Counted from the first letter of the stretch, positions 35,123-44,477 are shown. The stretch: DNA of 64,000 nucleotides from RUG14199 sp964629225 (GCA_964629225.1 CAZVQC010000003.1:1-64000), one strand, 5' to 3'. Notes: a model not told the origin generated them from the sequence alone. Numbers and translations: made by a program.

Positions 35123-35572
35123 ATGATCTTCGACAAAATAGCAAATCTCCCCTTCTACGCCGCCTTTGATAAAAGGTTTCTCCTGATCGACAGATTTTTG
35201 AAGGAGAACGATGCGGCGACCCTTCCCACAGGACGTCACGAGCTTTCCGAGGGCATCTTTGCCAACGTGTCCGAATACTCCCCGTCAAAGGAGCTCTACT
35301 CCTTCGAAGCCCACCGAAAATACGCCGACCTGCAGTACCTTGTGTCCGGCTCCGAGCTGATCCAATGGGCGCCCATGGATGAGCTGACGGGTGCGGGAGA
35401 ATACTTTGAGGAGCATGACTTCCAAGGCACGGAAGAGACCGGAGAGACTCTGCTGGATCTCCACGTCACCGGCGGCAGCTTCGCCTACTTCGCTCCCTGC
35501 GATCTCCACCGCCCCGGTCTCTATCTCAACTGTGACAAGGTAAAAAAGATCGTCTTCAAGATCCCCGTGTGA
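35123..35572 (+). CDS. YhcH/YjgK/YiaL family protein (DUF386)
   Basis: A 149-residue cupin-like protein of the EbgC/YhcH family, often found with sialic acid or other sugar catabolism genes. Conserved elements are FEAHRKYADLQYLVSGSE, FAYFAPCDLHRPGLYL with likely metal-binding His/Asp, and the final KKIVFKIPV. No sugar catabolism genes are adjacent. It follows the DUF4340 gene after 139 bp and is ended by a clear terminator. Confidence 0.9.
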   Translation: MIFDKIANLPFYAAFDKRFLLIDRFLKENDAATLPTGRHELSEGIFANVSEYSPSKELYSFEAHRKYADLQYLVSGSELIQWAPMDELTGAGEYFEEHDFQGTEETGETLLDLHVTGGSFAYFAPCDLHRPGLYLNCDKVKKIVFKIPV

Positions 35573-35633
35573 TCGCGCGAAACGTCACAGACGCCGACGA
35601 AGCGAAGCGGTGTCCCACCGAAAAACAATGACC

Positions 35634-35663
35634 GAAACGGGAAGGCTCGTCCTTCCCTTTTTT
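35634..35663 (+). terminator. Rho-independent terminator after the YhcH-family gene
   Basis: GGGAAGG and CCTTCCC pair around CTCGT and are followed by six T. Confidence 0.85.
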
Positions 35664-35687
35664 CGTTTCAAAAGCCCCCTCTTTTGT

Positions 35688-35801
35688 GAAACTCAAAAAA
35701 CGTCGGAGTGAAGACCGAAAATATGACGGGTTGAAATTCAAAAAAACGTCGGGTTAAAACTCGAAAACATGTCGGGTCAAAAACCGAAAATATCACGGAA
35801 T
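35688..35801. repeat. Five tandem 22-23-bp repeats with ACCGA core
   Basis: Units start at 35688, 35710, 35733, 35756 and 35779 (22, 23, 23, 23, 23 bp) of the form GAAGACCGAAAATATGACGG followed by GTT. The array lies between two terminators in a convergent intergenic region and is not coding. Its ACCGA-N7-ACGG spacing is the same as in the 22-bp array near hprK. Confidence 0.85.
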
Positions 35802-35826
35802 GGGGTCACAGATCCCAAAAAACACG

Positions 35827-35863
35827 TTCCCCCAAGGCGGAGACCTTGGGGGAATCTCTTTTT
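35827..35863. terminator. Bidirectional terminator between convergent genes
   Basis: TTCCCCCAAGG (35827-35837) pairs with CCTTGGGGGAA (35844-35854). T-runs follow on the plus strand (TCTCTTTTTTC), and on the minus strand the stem is followed by CGTGTTTTTTGG. It serves the GHL10 gene on the minus strand. Confidence 0.85.
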
Positions 35864-35900
35864 TCTTTCTTCGGTACCGGGGAGCGGCCCCGCAATTCTG

Positions 35901-37214
35901 TCACGACTCCGTTTCGGCAGAAGCGGCATCCTTTTCAAAATAGTGCTCTCTTATCTCCTCCGTCACTCCGCCGGTATTTTGAGCGATGGCGGCGTAACTG
36001 TAGAAGAGGCTGCCCTTGTAGGAGTCAAATGCCTCCGCATAGAAAAGCTGCTCCGTCATCTCTCCGGACAAAAAGGTGTCCTGATACTTGTAGGCGGCGT
36101 GGGAGACGAAAAAGGAGATATCGGTGCCGTTCTTCTCATTTGCCTCGGCGACCACTCCGTTCCACCAGGTGACGAGAGTGCGGTAATTTGCCGCCGTGCT
36201 CTCACAGTCCCAGTAGATCTGGGGGGCTACGAAATCCACCCAGCCGTTCTCGATCCATTTCACCGTGTCGCAATAGATGGCGCTGTAGCTCTGAAGTCCT
36301 CTCGTGTCCGAGCCGCCGTTTGACCCGTTGTTGTTTTTCCAAATGCCGAAGGGCGCGATGCCGAAGGGGCAGTTTGACGCCTTCTCTTTCACCGCAAGGT
36401 GGACTTTCTCCACCATCCTGTCCACGTTATCCCGTCTGAAGTCACCGACGGAGTCAAAGTTTTCCTCCACCGCCTCAAAAGCGGCTCTGTCGTCGAATTC
36501 CACGGGTGTTTTTTCGCCGGAAGCGGCGGTGACGTACTCCACGTAGGGGTAGAAGTAATCGTCGAAAATAACGCCGTCTACGGGGTAACGTGACAGTATC
36601 TCCGTCACCCCGTCGCATATCAGCTCCATGACCTCCTCGCTTGAGGGGTCAAAGGAGATCTTGCCGTTGTAATCCACCGTGAATTCCGAAAGTTGGGCGG
36701 CAGGTCCATCTGTGGGGACTTCTCCGTTTGAGGAGATCCGATAGGGATTGATCCACGCCCAGAGCGCCATGCCGTTTTCGTGGCATTTTTCCGTCATGTA
36801 TTCAAGACAGTCAAGGGTGAGCACCCCGCTTGAGGAAAGGTATCTTGACACCGGGAAGATATCCGACTTATAAAAAGCGTCGCAGGAGGGGCGCACCTGA
36901 AGTATCACCGTGTTCATGCCGGCGGACTTGGACGTCTCAACGATGAGATCCATCTCCGACGCCAGCTCCTCCGCCGTAAGATCCGGCCTTGAGGGGAAGT
37001 TGATGTTGGACACGGTGGCGACGTAGACCGCCCTTGTGTCCTCAAAGGTCACCCTTGGGGGAAGTTCTTCCTTCCTTTCATCCTTCGGAAGAAGGACGAT
37101 GAGAAGCGCCGTCACAATGAGCGCCGCCGCTATGACGCAGATCAGCGCCACCGCAACGGGAGAGTTCCCGCGGCGACGTGCCGCAGAGCGGACGGCAGTC
37201 CCTCTCACCCTCAT
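35901..37214 (-). CDS. GHL10-type glycoside hydrolase-like protein, membrane anchored
   Basis: A 437-residue protein with an N-terminal membrane segment (VAVALICVIAAALIVTALLIVLL) and an extracellular TIM-barrel of the glycosyl hydrolase-like 10 family (YngK type). Marks are the start of the barrel with AVYVATVSNINFPSRPDLT, NTVILQVRPSCDAFY, WAWINPYRIS, VDGVIFDDYFYPY and the late FVAPQIYWD. Substrates of this family are poorly defined, with cell-wall or exopolysaccharide glycans suggested. The start overlaps the stop of the upstream racemase gene (ATGA). Confidence 0.9.
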   Translation of the reverse strand: MRVRGTAVRSAARRRGNSPVAVALICVIAAALIVTALLIVLLPKDERKEELPPRVTFEDTRAVYVATVSNINFPSRPDLTAEELASEMDLIVETSKSAGMNTVILQVRPSCDAFYKSDIFPVSRYLSSSGVLTLDCLEYMTEKCHENGMALWAWINPYRISSNGEVPTDGPAAQLSEFTVDYNGKISFDPSSEEVMELICDGVTEILSRYPVDGVIFDDYFYPYVEYVTAASGEKTPVEFDDRAAFEAVEENFDSVGDFRRDNVDRMVEKVHLAVKEKASNCPFGIAPFGIWKNNNGSNGGSDTRGLQSYSAIYCDTVKWIENGWVDFVAPQIYWDCESTAANYRTLVTWWNGVVAEANEKNGTDISFFVSHAAYKYQDTFLSGEMTEQLFYAEAFDSYKGSLFYSYAAIAQNTGGVTEEIREHYFEKDAASAETES

Positions 37215-37936
37215 CGGTCAAAGGTGGAGTTGAACCCCACCGGCGTGCCGTCGCAAAGTTCGATGGCCTTGTGAGCGAGGACCTCAAGGGAGTCCGTCAA
37301 AGCGGGATCGCTGCCGAGGGACTTGTTGATGACGGAGAGCTCCGTGCAGCCCAGTATGATGCTGTCGCAGTCCCTCTCCCTGAAGGCATTCACAGTTCGG
37401 TAGAATAGTTCCCTTGACACCGGGCGACCCTTCTTAACGTAGTCATAGATGAGGGTCATGATGTCTGAAAGCAGCGGCGCATCCGGCTCAACGCATCCGA
37501 TGCCCGCCCTCTCACAGGCAAGTTGATAGGATCTTGTGAAAAGAGTTCCCTCCGTCGCCATGATGCCGGGACGGACGGCGCCGGTCCGCTTCACGTGGGC
37601 GACGGTCTCGTCGATTATGCTGGGGACGGGAACGGAGACCGAGTCTCTTATCTCGTCGATGAAGTAGTGAGCGGTGTTGCAGGGGATGACGATGGCGGAG
37701 ACGTTGCAGCTCTCAAGATATTTCGCATCTTCCACCATGACGGGAAGGGGATCCTCATCGCTCCTCCCCAGGATAAAATCCGTTCTGTCGGGGGTGGTGG
37801 CTCGGCTGCTGAGCAAAATATCGATGTGATCCTGGTCACGGGCTGCCTTGGTGTGCTCCGTTATCATCTCAAGAAAGTAGGCGCTGGCCATGGGGCCAAG
37901 CCCTCCGAGTATTCCAAGCTTCAATGGCGTGTTCAC
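37211..37936 (-). CDS. Aspartate/glutamate racemase family protein
   Basis: A 241-residue cofactor-independent racemase of the aspartate racemase (YgeA/RacX) type. It begins LKLGILGGLGPMASAYFLE; the two catalytic Cys are in IVIPCNTAHYF and IILGCTELSVI. The GTG start at 37936 has GGAGTG 6 nt before it; a longer upstream reading frame was rejected for lack of a binding site. It is coupled to the GHL10 gene. A role in D-amino acid supply for the wall is possible. Confidence 0.9.
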   Translation of the reverse strand: MNTPLKLGILGGLGPMASAYFLEMITEHTKAARDQDHIDILLSSRATTPDRTDFILGRSDEDPLPVMVEDAKYLESCNVSAIVIPCNTAHYFIDEIRDSVSVPVPSIIDETVAHVKRTGAVRPGIMATEGTLFTRSYQLACERAGIGCVEPDAPLLSDIMTLIYDYVKKGRPVSRELFYRTVNAFRERDCDSIILGCTELSVINKSLGSDPALTDSLEVLAHKAIELCDGTPVGFNSTFDR

Positions 37937-37971
37937 TGTTATCACTCCGTTTCTTGTCCTTCTTTTTCTCC

Positions 37972-37999
37972 AGTATAGCACGGTTTTCTCCGATTGAAA
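37972..37999 (-). promoter_or_regulatory. Probable SigA promoter of the racemase-GHL10 operon
   Basis: TATACT (37972-37977) with TTTCAA (37994-37999) 16 bp upstream on the minus strand. TTGACT at a longer spacing is an alternative -35. Confidence 0.6.
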
Positions 38000-38174
38000 A
38001 GTCAAAGGAGCCACTTTTTGAAAAAACTTTCAAAAAACTCAAAGCTGTCCGAAAAAGGCGGGACGGCAAGTACCGCGAAAAAAAGCTGTCGAAGAGCCCC
38101 CCCCATATCCCGCCGAAAAAACGGAGGTCCACCCGAAAAAATACCGAAATGTCAAGTCCCCGAAAGGCCGTCGG

Positions 38175-38203
38175 CAAAAAAATGCCACCCGAAAGCGGGC
38201 GGC
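38175..38203 (-). terminator. Terminator after the DUF3810 gene
   Basis: On the minus strand GCCGCCCG-CTTT-CGGGTGGC (one mismatched pair) is followed by ATTTTTTT. It lies 10 bp beyond the DUF3810 stop. Confidence 0.8.
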
Positions 38204-38212
38204 AGAAACGCA

Positions 38213-39520
38213 TTACCTCTCCTTAAGATACGCCGCAATAAGCCGGGATGAAAGGGAGTAGGCTACGGTCCCCTCGGTCCCCTGGGACTTCAGAAAGGCA
38301 TCGTTTGCGGCATTTGACACCTTGGAAGCGGTGCTGTCACGGTATTTGTCGAAAAAGTCGCCGTAGGCGGCAAGCTCTCTCTTCGCCCTCCTCGGAAGGC
38401 GGGAGGCTATCTCCCTGTAACTCTCATAGTCCGAGGCGGCAAGATCTCCCGCCACGGCGGAGTAAGCATCCAGAAGCCCCGAATACCTCAGGTAGGGATC
38501 GGTCGACGAGTCAAGGACCGCAAAAGCGATGAAGTTAGCCTCGTCCTCCTTGGCGATCCCCCTTTGATGAGCCATCTCGTGAGCCACCGTGGACACAACG
38601 ATGAAGTCGGGATACTCCGTGTTGACGGTGATCTCCCCGGTAAAAGCGGTGTAGATGCCCGCAAGATGCAGATAGGTCATCACCTCTCCCGTCACCGCCG
38701 GCTTTGCCGCCGACCTCACGTTCTTGATGAAGGAAAACTCCGAGGGCATCTCCCCGTAAGCGGCGACTACCTTCCTTGAGACGTCGAAGATATTTCCCTC
38801 CATGAGAGTCTCCCCCGACTCAAGAGTCGCAAAGGACTCCGTCTCAAGTATCTTCCCGATCTCACCGACGAGATATTCAAGGGCATCCGCCATGTCCTCC
38901 GAGGTGACACCGTCCCCGTCAAGGGACAGTCTGTCCGCCACCGAAGTGCCGAAGTAGCCCGGAGCGGTAGAGAAGACGAAGAGCGACGTGCCGATGATGA
39001 AGCAGGAAAGAAGGAAGGATACTATCCTCCCAAAGCTTCTTTTCCCGCCGAGAAAGAGCCATATGAAGAGAAAGATCAGTATCGGCACCGAAAGAAGCAG
39101 TGCCTCGTAGAGGGAGAACGGGAAAGCCCCCGACAGAAACGTCATCACTCCCCGGATCGCAGGTGAGATATTCTCCGAAAAGAAATCGGAAAGGGGAGGG
39201 CTCAGTCTGAAAAGAAGATACAATACCGCCACCGCCCCGCCGTAGCAGAACACCGCAAGGTAAAAACGGGGCAGTCTTCTCCTTTTTTTCGGTTCCTTAT
39301 CCGCCTTTTTTCCCGACTGCCCGTCGGGTATCTCACCGGAAACGCCGTCCGATCCTTCACAGTCCGTCACATCGGAAACTTCGGTCGGCCTCCCTCCCGC
39401 TCTGCCGTCCGGTTCGTTGCCCCGACAGTCCCGTGTCACATTGCCCGAAACACCGTCGGGAAGCCCGTCCGAGCCTTCTGCGGTCTCATCTCTCTCGTAA
39501 GTGGGAAGATCCTCCCTCAT
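38213..39520 (-). CDS. DUF3810 membrane protein with HExxH metalloprotease motif
   Basis: A 435-residue protein. The first 80 residues are hydrophilic and variable, rich in Gly, Asp and Ser; three membrane segments follow (RFYLAVFCYGGAVAVLYLLF, LLSVPILIFLFIWLFLGG and the next). The C-terminal part has VAHEMAHQRGIAKEDEANF, an HExxH zinc motif with a downstream E, which defines DUF3810. Substrate and role are unknown. The start overlaps the wecB stop (ATGA), so it is coupled to UDP-GlcNAc epimerase. Confidence 0.88.
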   Translation of the reverse strand: MREDLPTYERDETAEGSDGLPDGVSGNVTRDCRGNEPDGRAGGRPTEVSDVTDCEGSDGVSGEIPDGQSGKKADKEPKKRRRLPRFYLAVFCYGGAVAVLYLLFRLSPPLSDFFSENISPAIRGVMTFLSGAFPFSLYEALLLSVPILIFLFIWLFLGGKRSFGRIVSFLLSCFIIGTSLFVFSTAPGYFGTSVADRLSLDGDGVTSEDMADALEYLVGEIGKILETESFATLESGETLMEGNIFDVSRKVVAAYGEMPSEFSFIKNVRSAAKPAVTGEVMTYLHLAGIYTAFTGEITVNTEYPDFIVVSTVAHEMAHQRGIAKEDEANFIAFAVLDSSTDPYLRYSGLLDAYSAVAGDLAASDYESYREIASRLPRRAKRELAAYGDFFDKYRDSTASKVSNAANDAFLKSQGTEGTVAYSLSSRLIAAYLKER

Positions 39521-40626
39521 CTGCGGTACCTTTCGATGATGGCATCCGCAATGCGCCGTGAGGCCTCGCCGTCACCGTAGGGATTGGCGGCGTGAGCCAT
39601 CCTGTCGTAGTCCGACTTGTCGGAGAGGAGCGTGTCGATCATGTCGAAGATGACCTCCTCGTCCGTGCCCGCCAGCTTCAAGGTCCCCGCCTCGACTCCC
39701 TCCGGTCGCTCCGTGGTGTCACGGAGGACGATGACGGGCTTTCCGAGGGAGGGAGCCTCCTCTTGGATACCGCCGCTGTCGGTGAGGATGAGGTAGCTCT
39801 TTGCGAGAACGTTGTGGAACTCCACCACCTCAAGAGGCTCTATGAGACGGATCCTGTCGCATCCGCCAAGCTCCTCCCTTGCGGCCTCTCTCACCGCCGG
39901 ATTCAAATGGACGGGATAGACCACCTTCACGTCGGGGTGCTTTTCGGTGATCCTCCTTATCGCACGGAACATCCTGTGCATGGGCTCACCGAGATTTTCT
40001 CTTCTGTGTGCGGTGAGGACGATAAGACGGGAGTCCCCTGCGAACTCGGTGACCTCATCCGAGTAGTCCTCCCTCACCGTCAGCTTCAAAGCGTCGATGG
40101 CGGTGTTGCCGGTGACGAAGATGCTTGAGGGATCCTTTCCCTCGGAGAGCAGATTGTTCTTTGCCTTCTCCGTGGGGGCGAAGTTCATATCCGCCACAAG
40201 TCCGATGAACTGGCGGTTGATCTCCTCCGGAAAGGGGGAGTACTTATTGCCGGTGCGGAGTCCCGCCTCCACGTGACCGATATCACAGTGTGCGTAAAAT
40301 GCGGCGAGAGCAGATGCGAATGCGGTGGTGGTGTCACCGTGGACCAGAACGATATCCGGCTTTATCTCCTCAAGAAGCTCGCCCATCCCCTCGGTCACCC
40401 TGGTGGTGATGTCGGTGAGAGTCTGTCCTTTTTTCATGATATCCAGATCGTAGTCCGGTACGATGGAAAACGCCTCAAGCACCTGATCCAGCATCTCACG
40501 GTGCTGAGCGGTGACGCAGATTATGCTCTCTATCTCTTCCCTCTTTTCAAGCTCCTTGACGAGGGGTGCCATTTTTATCGTTTCGGGACGGGTCCCGAAA
40601 ACGGAAAGTACCTTGATCTTTTCCAC
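39517..40626 (-). CDS. wecB: UDP-N-acetylglucosamine 2-epimerase (non-hydrolysing)
   Basis: A 369-residue enzyme converting UDP-GlcNAc to UDP-ManNAc for wall or capsule polymers. Family marks: FGTRPETIKMAPLV, VTAQHREMLDQ, VHGDTTTAFASALAAF, HVEAGLRTGN, EEINRQFIGL, TAHRRENLGEP and LTDSGGIQEEAPSLGKP. The start is GTG after AAAGGAAATAAA. It is in one direction with hprK and the GH94-like gene, with 53 bp before it. Confidence 0.96.
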   Translation of the reverse strand: MEKIKVLSVFGTRPETIKMAPLVKELEKREEIESIICVTAQHREMLDQVLEAFSIVPDYDLDIMKKGQTLTDITTRVTEGMGELLEEIKPDIVLVHGDTTTAFASALAAFYAHCDIGHVEAGLRTGNKYSPFPEEINRQFIGLVADMNFAPTEKAKNNLLSEGKDPSSIFVTGNTAIDALKLTVREDYSDEVTEFAGDSRLIVLTAHRRENLGEPMHRMFRAIRRITEKHPDVKVVYPVHLNPAVREAAREELGGCDRIRLIEPLEVVEFHNVLAKSYLILTDSGGIQEEAPSLGKPVIVLRDTTERPEGVEAGTLKLAGTDEEVIFDMIDTLLSDKSDYDRMAHAANPYGDGEASRRIADAIIERYRR

Positions 40627-40679
40627 TTTATTTCCTTTCTTCCTTTTCGGAACGGTCTTAATGATCCGGACCGATCCGG

Positions 40680-43217
40680 TCAGTCGGTGACGGTTATCAC
40701 CATGCCGTCTCCGATCTCGTCCGCCGACAGAGTGATCTCCGGCGTTTCGGAGAGGGGATCCATCGTAGTTTCAACTTCTTTTCCGTCAACGAAGTAGCGG
40801 CGGGTGCCGTTTCCTTCGTTTTTGTATCTCAGCGTGACGGGATGACCCTTCAGGCATATCTCGATCGATGCCTCCTTACAGGGCATGGTCCCGGGAGTGC
40901 GGACGGTGAGTCCGTCAAGGGTGGGCATGATCCCGAATCCGAAGCGCACCAGCTCCTTGATGAACATGACTCCGCTGCCTGTGTACCAGTCTCCCATGGA
41001 ATCGCCGTCAATGCCCATCTCCACGTTGTCGCACCAGGAATTGGGCATTACGAAGGAGGTCATGGAGCAGTTGTCATGGGTGAGAACTACGGATCTTTCA
41101 AGCTCCCTCCAAGCCCTCTCGCTCTCCCCCGCTATGAACAGGGCCATTATGCCGAACATGGAGGCGTGAACGTAGGCACAGCAGTTTTCCGCAGTTCCCA
41201 CGGTGATGGTGGCAAGACGGCCGATGTAGGGTCTGGTCTCCATGGCAAAGGGGGCGGAGAAGGTCTTGAGACCGTACCTTGACTCCACGCTGTCGCAGCA
41301 CCTCATAAGTGAGTGCTTCACCGAGGGATCCTTTTCCATCATGCCGCTGATCGCCCAGAAGGCGTTGGCGGTGAGGCTGAAGCGGTCGATGCCGTCGCAG
41401 TCCGAGTGGGAGCCCACTTTGTAGGACATCTTGTCTCCCCAGCCGTGGATGACCCGAACGTCTCCTCCCCGATCCTCAAGTGCGAATTCGAAAAGCCCCT
41501 TTTCCACAAGGGAGCGAAGCTCTCCGTACTCTTTTATCTTCTCGCCGTACCCTTCGCGAAGTGCCAAAAGCTCGCACATCTCCGAAAGGTTCCGATAGTA
41601 CTGCAGGGTAGTCATCACCGACACCCCGTCGCCGTAGTCTCGATCCGGGTCGGCGGTACGTCCGAGTCCGTCAAGGGCATCGTTCCAGTCTCCGTAAAGC
41701 GCCCTCATGCACCAGGTGTGATCCCGGTCAAGCTTGGATGCGAGAAAATCGCAGATCCTAATGAGGTGAGAGAGCACGCTGTCCCGCTCATCGCTTCTTC
41801 TCAGGGTCTTCGACGCCTCGTCGAGAAGATCGTAGTATCCCGCTTCCTCGTCAAGGATGGAGACGTCGCCGGTGAAGGCGATGTAAGTGTGGATAGTTGA
41901 TATCACCCACACGCCCTGGTCCACGTACATTCTCAAATCAAAGTCCGGTATGTCCGCCGGATCCTGAGGTATCGAGAACTGCCTCGGCGCTCTGCCGTCG
42001 GACATGATATAGTTCATCGCCACGAGGATCTTCTCACGGCTCTTCTCCGGGTGCCACATAAGGGACCCTTCAAGCTGTTGGAAAACGTCTCTGATGCCGA
42101 TGTGGGGGCCGGCGTAGTTCTTTCCGTGGGCACAAAATGAGACCTGCTTTTGAATGCTTCTCACAAAGCGGTTCATCAGCTCCGCATCCACATTTCCCTG
42201 CCAATCGGAGAATTTCACCTTCATACGGTCGAATATCGCCCTGTCCTCATCCTCAAAAAGAGCTATCTTTCTTTCGTTCTCGGCGGGATCGGTCATTTTG
42301 CCCACTGCCGCCTCTGCCGCTTCCATACCATGGCTGACGGTCATCTCGTACTCCACGGTGACACTGTCGCCGGGGGCCACGTCAAAATGGAGTATGTCGG
42401 CGGCGATGGGAAGCTCGGTGGTGGTGGCAAAGGCCGTCTCCTTTTCAAAACACCCGGTCCTGAGGCTCTCCGCATTGGCTACGGTGCGCCCCTTTCCGCC
42501 GCAGAAGTCCGTCCTGCCCACCGTGCGGGATATCCTTGTGGGCTGCCCCTTCGACACCGCCGTGTTGACGGTGAGGCAGTCCTCCCTGCCGTTTCTGCTC
42601 CAAAGTATCACGGAGCCGTTGTCAAGACGACGACCGAACTTGCTCATCTTATCCCAAAAGCCCTCGCTCTCCCCGAAGCGAAGGAGAGCCTCCGCAAACG
42701 AGGCAAGATAGATCTTTTTGTTTTCCCCCGAAAGGTTCTCATAGCTCAGAGTGAAATGGATGTCCTTGTTTTCCGTCACGTTCATACGAAGGCAGAACAC
42801 CCCGCCTTCACACTCCGCAATGTAGCGGCAGGAGCGAAGGGAGAAGACCACGTAGCGCTTCGTTCCCTCCGGCTCAAAGAGCTGACGGGAAGCGCCGGTG
42901 ACGGAAAGGGGAAAATAGGTGCCGTCGGTTCTCTCAAGTCCCCCGAAGAAGGCTACGGGAGCCTCCTCTCCGAAGTTCGCATTTCGAAACACCGTGAAGG
43001 TGCTGTCGCAGGCGGAAATGTAGCCGGTCTGATAGGCGAAGACCACAAAGCCGTCCTCATCGTAGGGAAAACGGGACTCCCCGTGACTTCGGGGCATCGC
43101 CAGAACACGCTCATTCGAAAGGTAGAATGTGTTTTGAGGAAGGGTCTCGGAGGGCTTCGGATCCGCAAGGACCCTCTTTATCTCCTCAAGTAGCTTCTTT
43201 ACCGTGATATCTGCCAT
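40680..43217 (-). CDS. GH94-like glycoside phosphorylase
   Basis: An 845-residue protein related to cellobiose/chitobiose phosphorylases, which split a disaccharide with phosphate. The N-terminal half is the beta-sandwich domain (HGESRFPYDEDGFVVF), and the C-terminal half an (alpha/alpha)6 barrel. The general-acid Asp is probably in LYGDWNDALDGLG, matching the DWND motif of the family, with IRDVFQQLEGSLMWHPE before it. The substrate cannot be predicted. The start at 43217 follows GAGAGG; a longer frame reaching into hprK was rejected. It lies 11 bp after hprK, so the two are co-transcribed. Confidence 0.85.
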   Translation of the reverse strand: MADITVKKLLEEIKRVLADPKPSETLPQNTFYLSNERVLAMPRSHGESRFPYDEDGFVVFAYQTGYISACDSTFTVFRNANFGEEAPVAFFGGLERTDGTYFPLSVTGASRQLFEPEGTKRYVVFSLRSCRYIAECEGGVFCLRMNVTENKDIHFTLSYENLSGENKKIYLASFAEALLRFGESEGFWDKMSKFGRRLDNGSVILWSRNGREDCLTVNTAVSKGQPTRISRTVGRTDFCGGKGRTVANAESLRTGCFEKETAFATTTELPIAADILHFDVAPGDSVTVEYEMTVSHGMEAAEAAVGKMTDPAENERKIALFEDEDRAIFDRMKVKFSDWQGNVDAELMNRFVRSIQKQVSFCAHGKNYAGPHIGIRDVFQQLEGSLMWHPEKSREKILVAMNYIMSDGRAPRQFSIPQDPADIPDFDLRMYVDQGVWVISTIHTYIAFTGDVSILDEEAGYYDLLDEASKTLRRSDERDSVLSHLIRICDFLASKLDRDHTWCMRALYGDWNDALDGLGRTADPDRDYGDGVSVMTTLQYYRNLSEMCELLALREGYGEKIKEYGELRSLVEKGLFEFALEDRGGDVRVIHGWGDKMSYKVGSHSDCDGIDRFSLTANAFWAISGMMEKDPSVKHSLMRCCDSVESRYGLKTFSAPFAMETRPYIGRLATITVGTAENCCAYVHASMFGIMALFIAGESERAWRELERSVVLTHDNCSMTSFVMPNSWCDNVEMGIDGDSMGDWYTGSGVMFIKELVRFGFGIMPTLDGLTVRTPGTMPCKEASIEICLKGHPVTLRYKNEGNGTRRYFVDGKEVETTMDPLSETPEITLSADEIGDGMVITVTD

Positions 43218-43228
43218 TTTTTTACCTC

Positions 43229-44218
43229 TCAGTCTATGTCGTCGGAGCTGTCGCACACGCCAGTGTCCTGTCGCTTCAGTATCTCGGCCTGCTGCTCCTC
43301 CATGTTTTTCATTATCTTGTCGTTGAATTCCTTGGCGGTGTTGTACCCCATCTTTTTCTGACGGGCATTCATAGCCGCGATCTCGATTATCACCGCCAGA
43401 TTTCGCCCCGGCTGAACGGGTATCACGGTGGTGGGGATCTTCAGCCCCATGATATCGGTGAATTTTTCATCGATGCCCCAGCGGTCGTACATCTTTCCGT
43501 GGACCCACTGCTCAAGCTCGATTATCATGTCGATCTTCTCCGTGTCCTTGACGGAGCCCATTCCGAAGAGCCGTCTCACGTCCACGATGCCGATGCCCCG
43601 AAGCTCCATATAGTGGCGTATGAGGGGCGGCGCCGAGCCCACGAGGGTCTTGGCGGAAACTCTTTTTATCTCCACCGCATCGTCGGCCACCAATCTGTGA
43701 CCTCGTTTGATCAGCTCCACCGCAGTCTCGCTCTTTCCGATGCCGGAGTCCCCGATGATGAGAACGCCCTCACCGTAGACCTCCACGAGCACCCCGTGAC
43801 GGGTGATGCGGGGGGCGAGATTCAGGTTGAGAAAGGCGATGACCGCCGCCACGAACTCACTGGTGGAGCTGTCCGCCGCAAGAAGGGGCACTCGGTACTT
43901 CACCGCCAGCTCCTTCGACACGTCGTGAACGGTGTTGCTGTGAGTGTAGATGACCGCCACCGGCCGGCGTGAAAAGAGAGCCTCCAGCTTCTTTTCGGTC
44001 TCCTTTTCATCAAAGCCCGCCAGATACTCGCACTCGGTGTTGCCGATCACCTGGAGCCTGTCTGCCTCAAAGCATCCGAAAAAGCCGGTGAGGGGCAGGG
44101 CGGGACGGTTGATCTCCGTCCTCGATATCAGTATCTCCGACGGATCGCAGGGCAGATAGACGGGCTTCATCTTCATCTCCCCGATTATTTTTTCAAGACT
44201 GACTGTCAGCTTGTCCAT
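43229..44218 (-). CDS. hprK: HPr kinase/phosphorylase
   Basis: This bifunctional enzyme phosphorylates HPr on Ser46 and so controls carbon catabolite repression. The 329-residue protein has the N-terminal domain followed by the P-loop GDSGIGKS (residues 156-163), the catalytic His141 region (RHGVLVEV), LVADDAVEIKR and the signature ELRGIGIVDVRRLFG. GGAG lies about 14 nt before the ATG, which is rather far, but no better start is in frame. It heads a unit with the GH94-like gene. Its promoter overlaps a perfect palindrome. No HPr or PTS gene is in the window. Confidence 0.96.
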   Translation of the reverse strand: MDKLTVSLEKIIGEMKMKPVYLPCDPSEILISRTEINRPALPLTGFFGCFEADRLQVIGNTECEYLAGFDEKETEKKLEALFSRRPVAVIYTHSNTVHDVSKELAVKYRVPLLAADSSTSEFVAAVIAFLNLNLAPRITRHGVLVEVYGEGVLIIGDSGIGKSETAVELIKRGHRLVADDAVEIKRVSAKTLVGSAPPLIRHYMELRGIGIVDVRRLFGMGSVKDTEKIDMIIELEQWVHGKMYDRWGIDEKFTDIMGLKIPTTVIPVQPGRNLAVIIEIAAMNARQKKMGYNTAKEFNDKIMKNMEEQQAEILKRQDTGVCDSSDDID

Positions 44219-44274
44219 AGTAAGAACAGTATCTCCTTTTTTCAAAAAAGCGGAATTATCAAAGTCAATCCCAC

Positions 44275-44289
44275 ATACTAAGTTAGTAT
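44275..44289. promoter_or_regulatory. Perfect 15-bp palindrome over the hprK promoter
   Basis: ATACTAAGTTAGTAT is a 7-1-7 perfect inverted repeat, covering most of the -10 element and the start-site region. The position suits a repressor operator. The regulator is unknown. Confidence 0.6.
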
Positions 44290-44313
44290 AGCACAGACAA
44301 AGCCCCTTTTCAA
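44285..44313 (-). promoter_or_regulatory. SigA promoter of hprK
   Basis: TTGAAA (44308-44313) and TATACT (44285-44290) on the minus strand are separated by 17 bp. The leader is about 60 nt. Confidence 0.8.
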
Positions 44314-44344
44314 GCGTTTTTCCAAAATGCAAGGTGACGGCAGC

Positions 44345-44477
44345 GAAATAACCGGCGTACCCCACCGGGATACCGAGCCCATCGCAGTGGGATACCGAGC
44401 CCGTCACGGCGGAACACTCCGCCACATCACGGCAAAATACTCCGCGCATCGGGGCAAAATGCCGAGTCCGTCCGAAA
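44345..44477. repeat. Six tandem 22-bp repeats with ATACCGA core
   Basis: Units start at 44345, 44367, 44389, 44411, 44434 and 44456 (22 or 23 bp), best seen in GGGATACCGAGCCCATCGCA and GGGATACCGAGCCCGTCACG. The array lies between the divergent hprK and small-gene cluster, upstream of both. No reading frame is convincing. Confidence 0.85.

Noticed and set aside
44345..44477. Short tandem repeats as a possible CRISPR array
   Set aside because: The units are directly adjacent without spacers, are degenerate and have no cas genes nearby; the same holds for 30111-30232 and 35688-35801.
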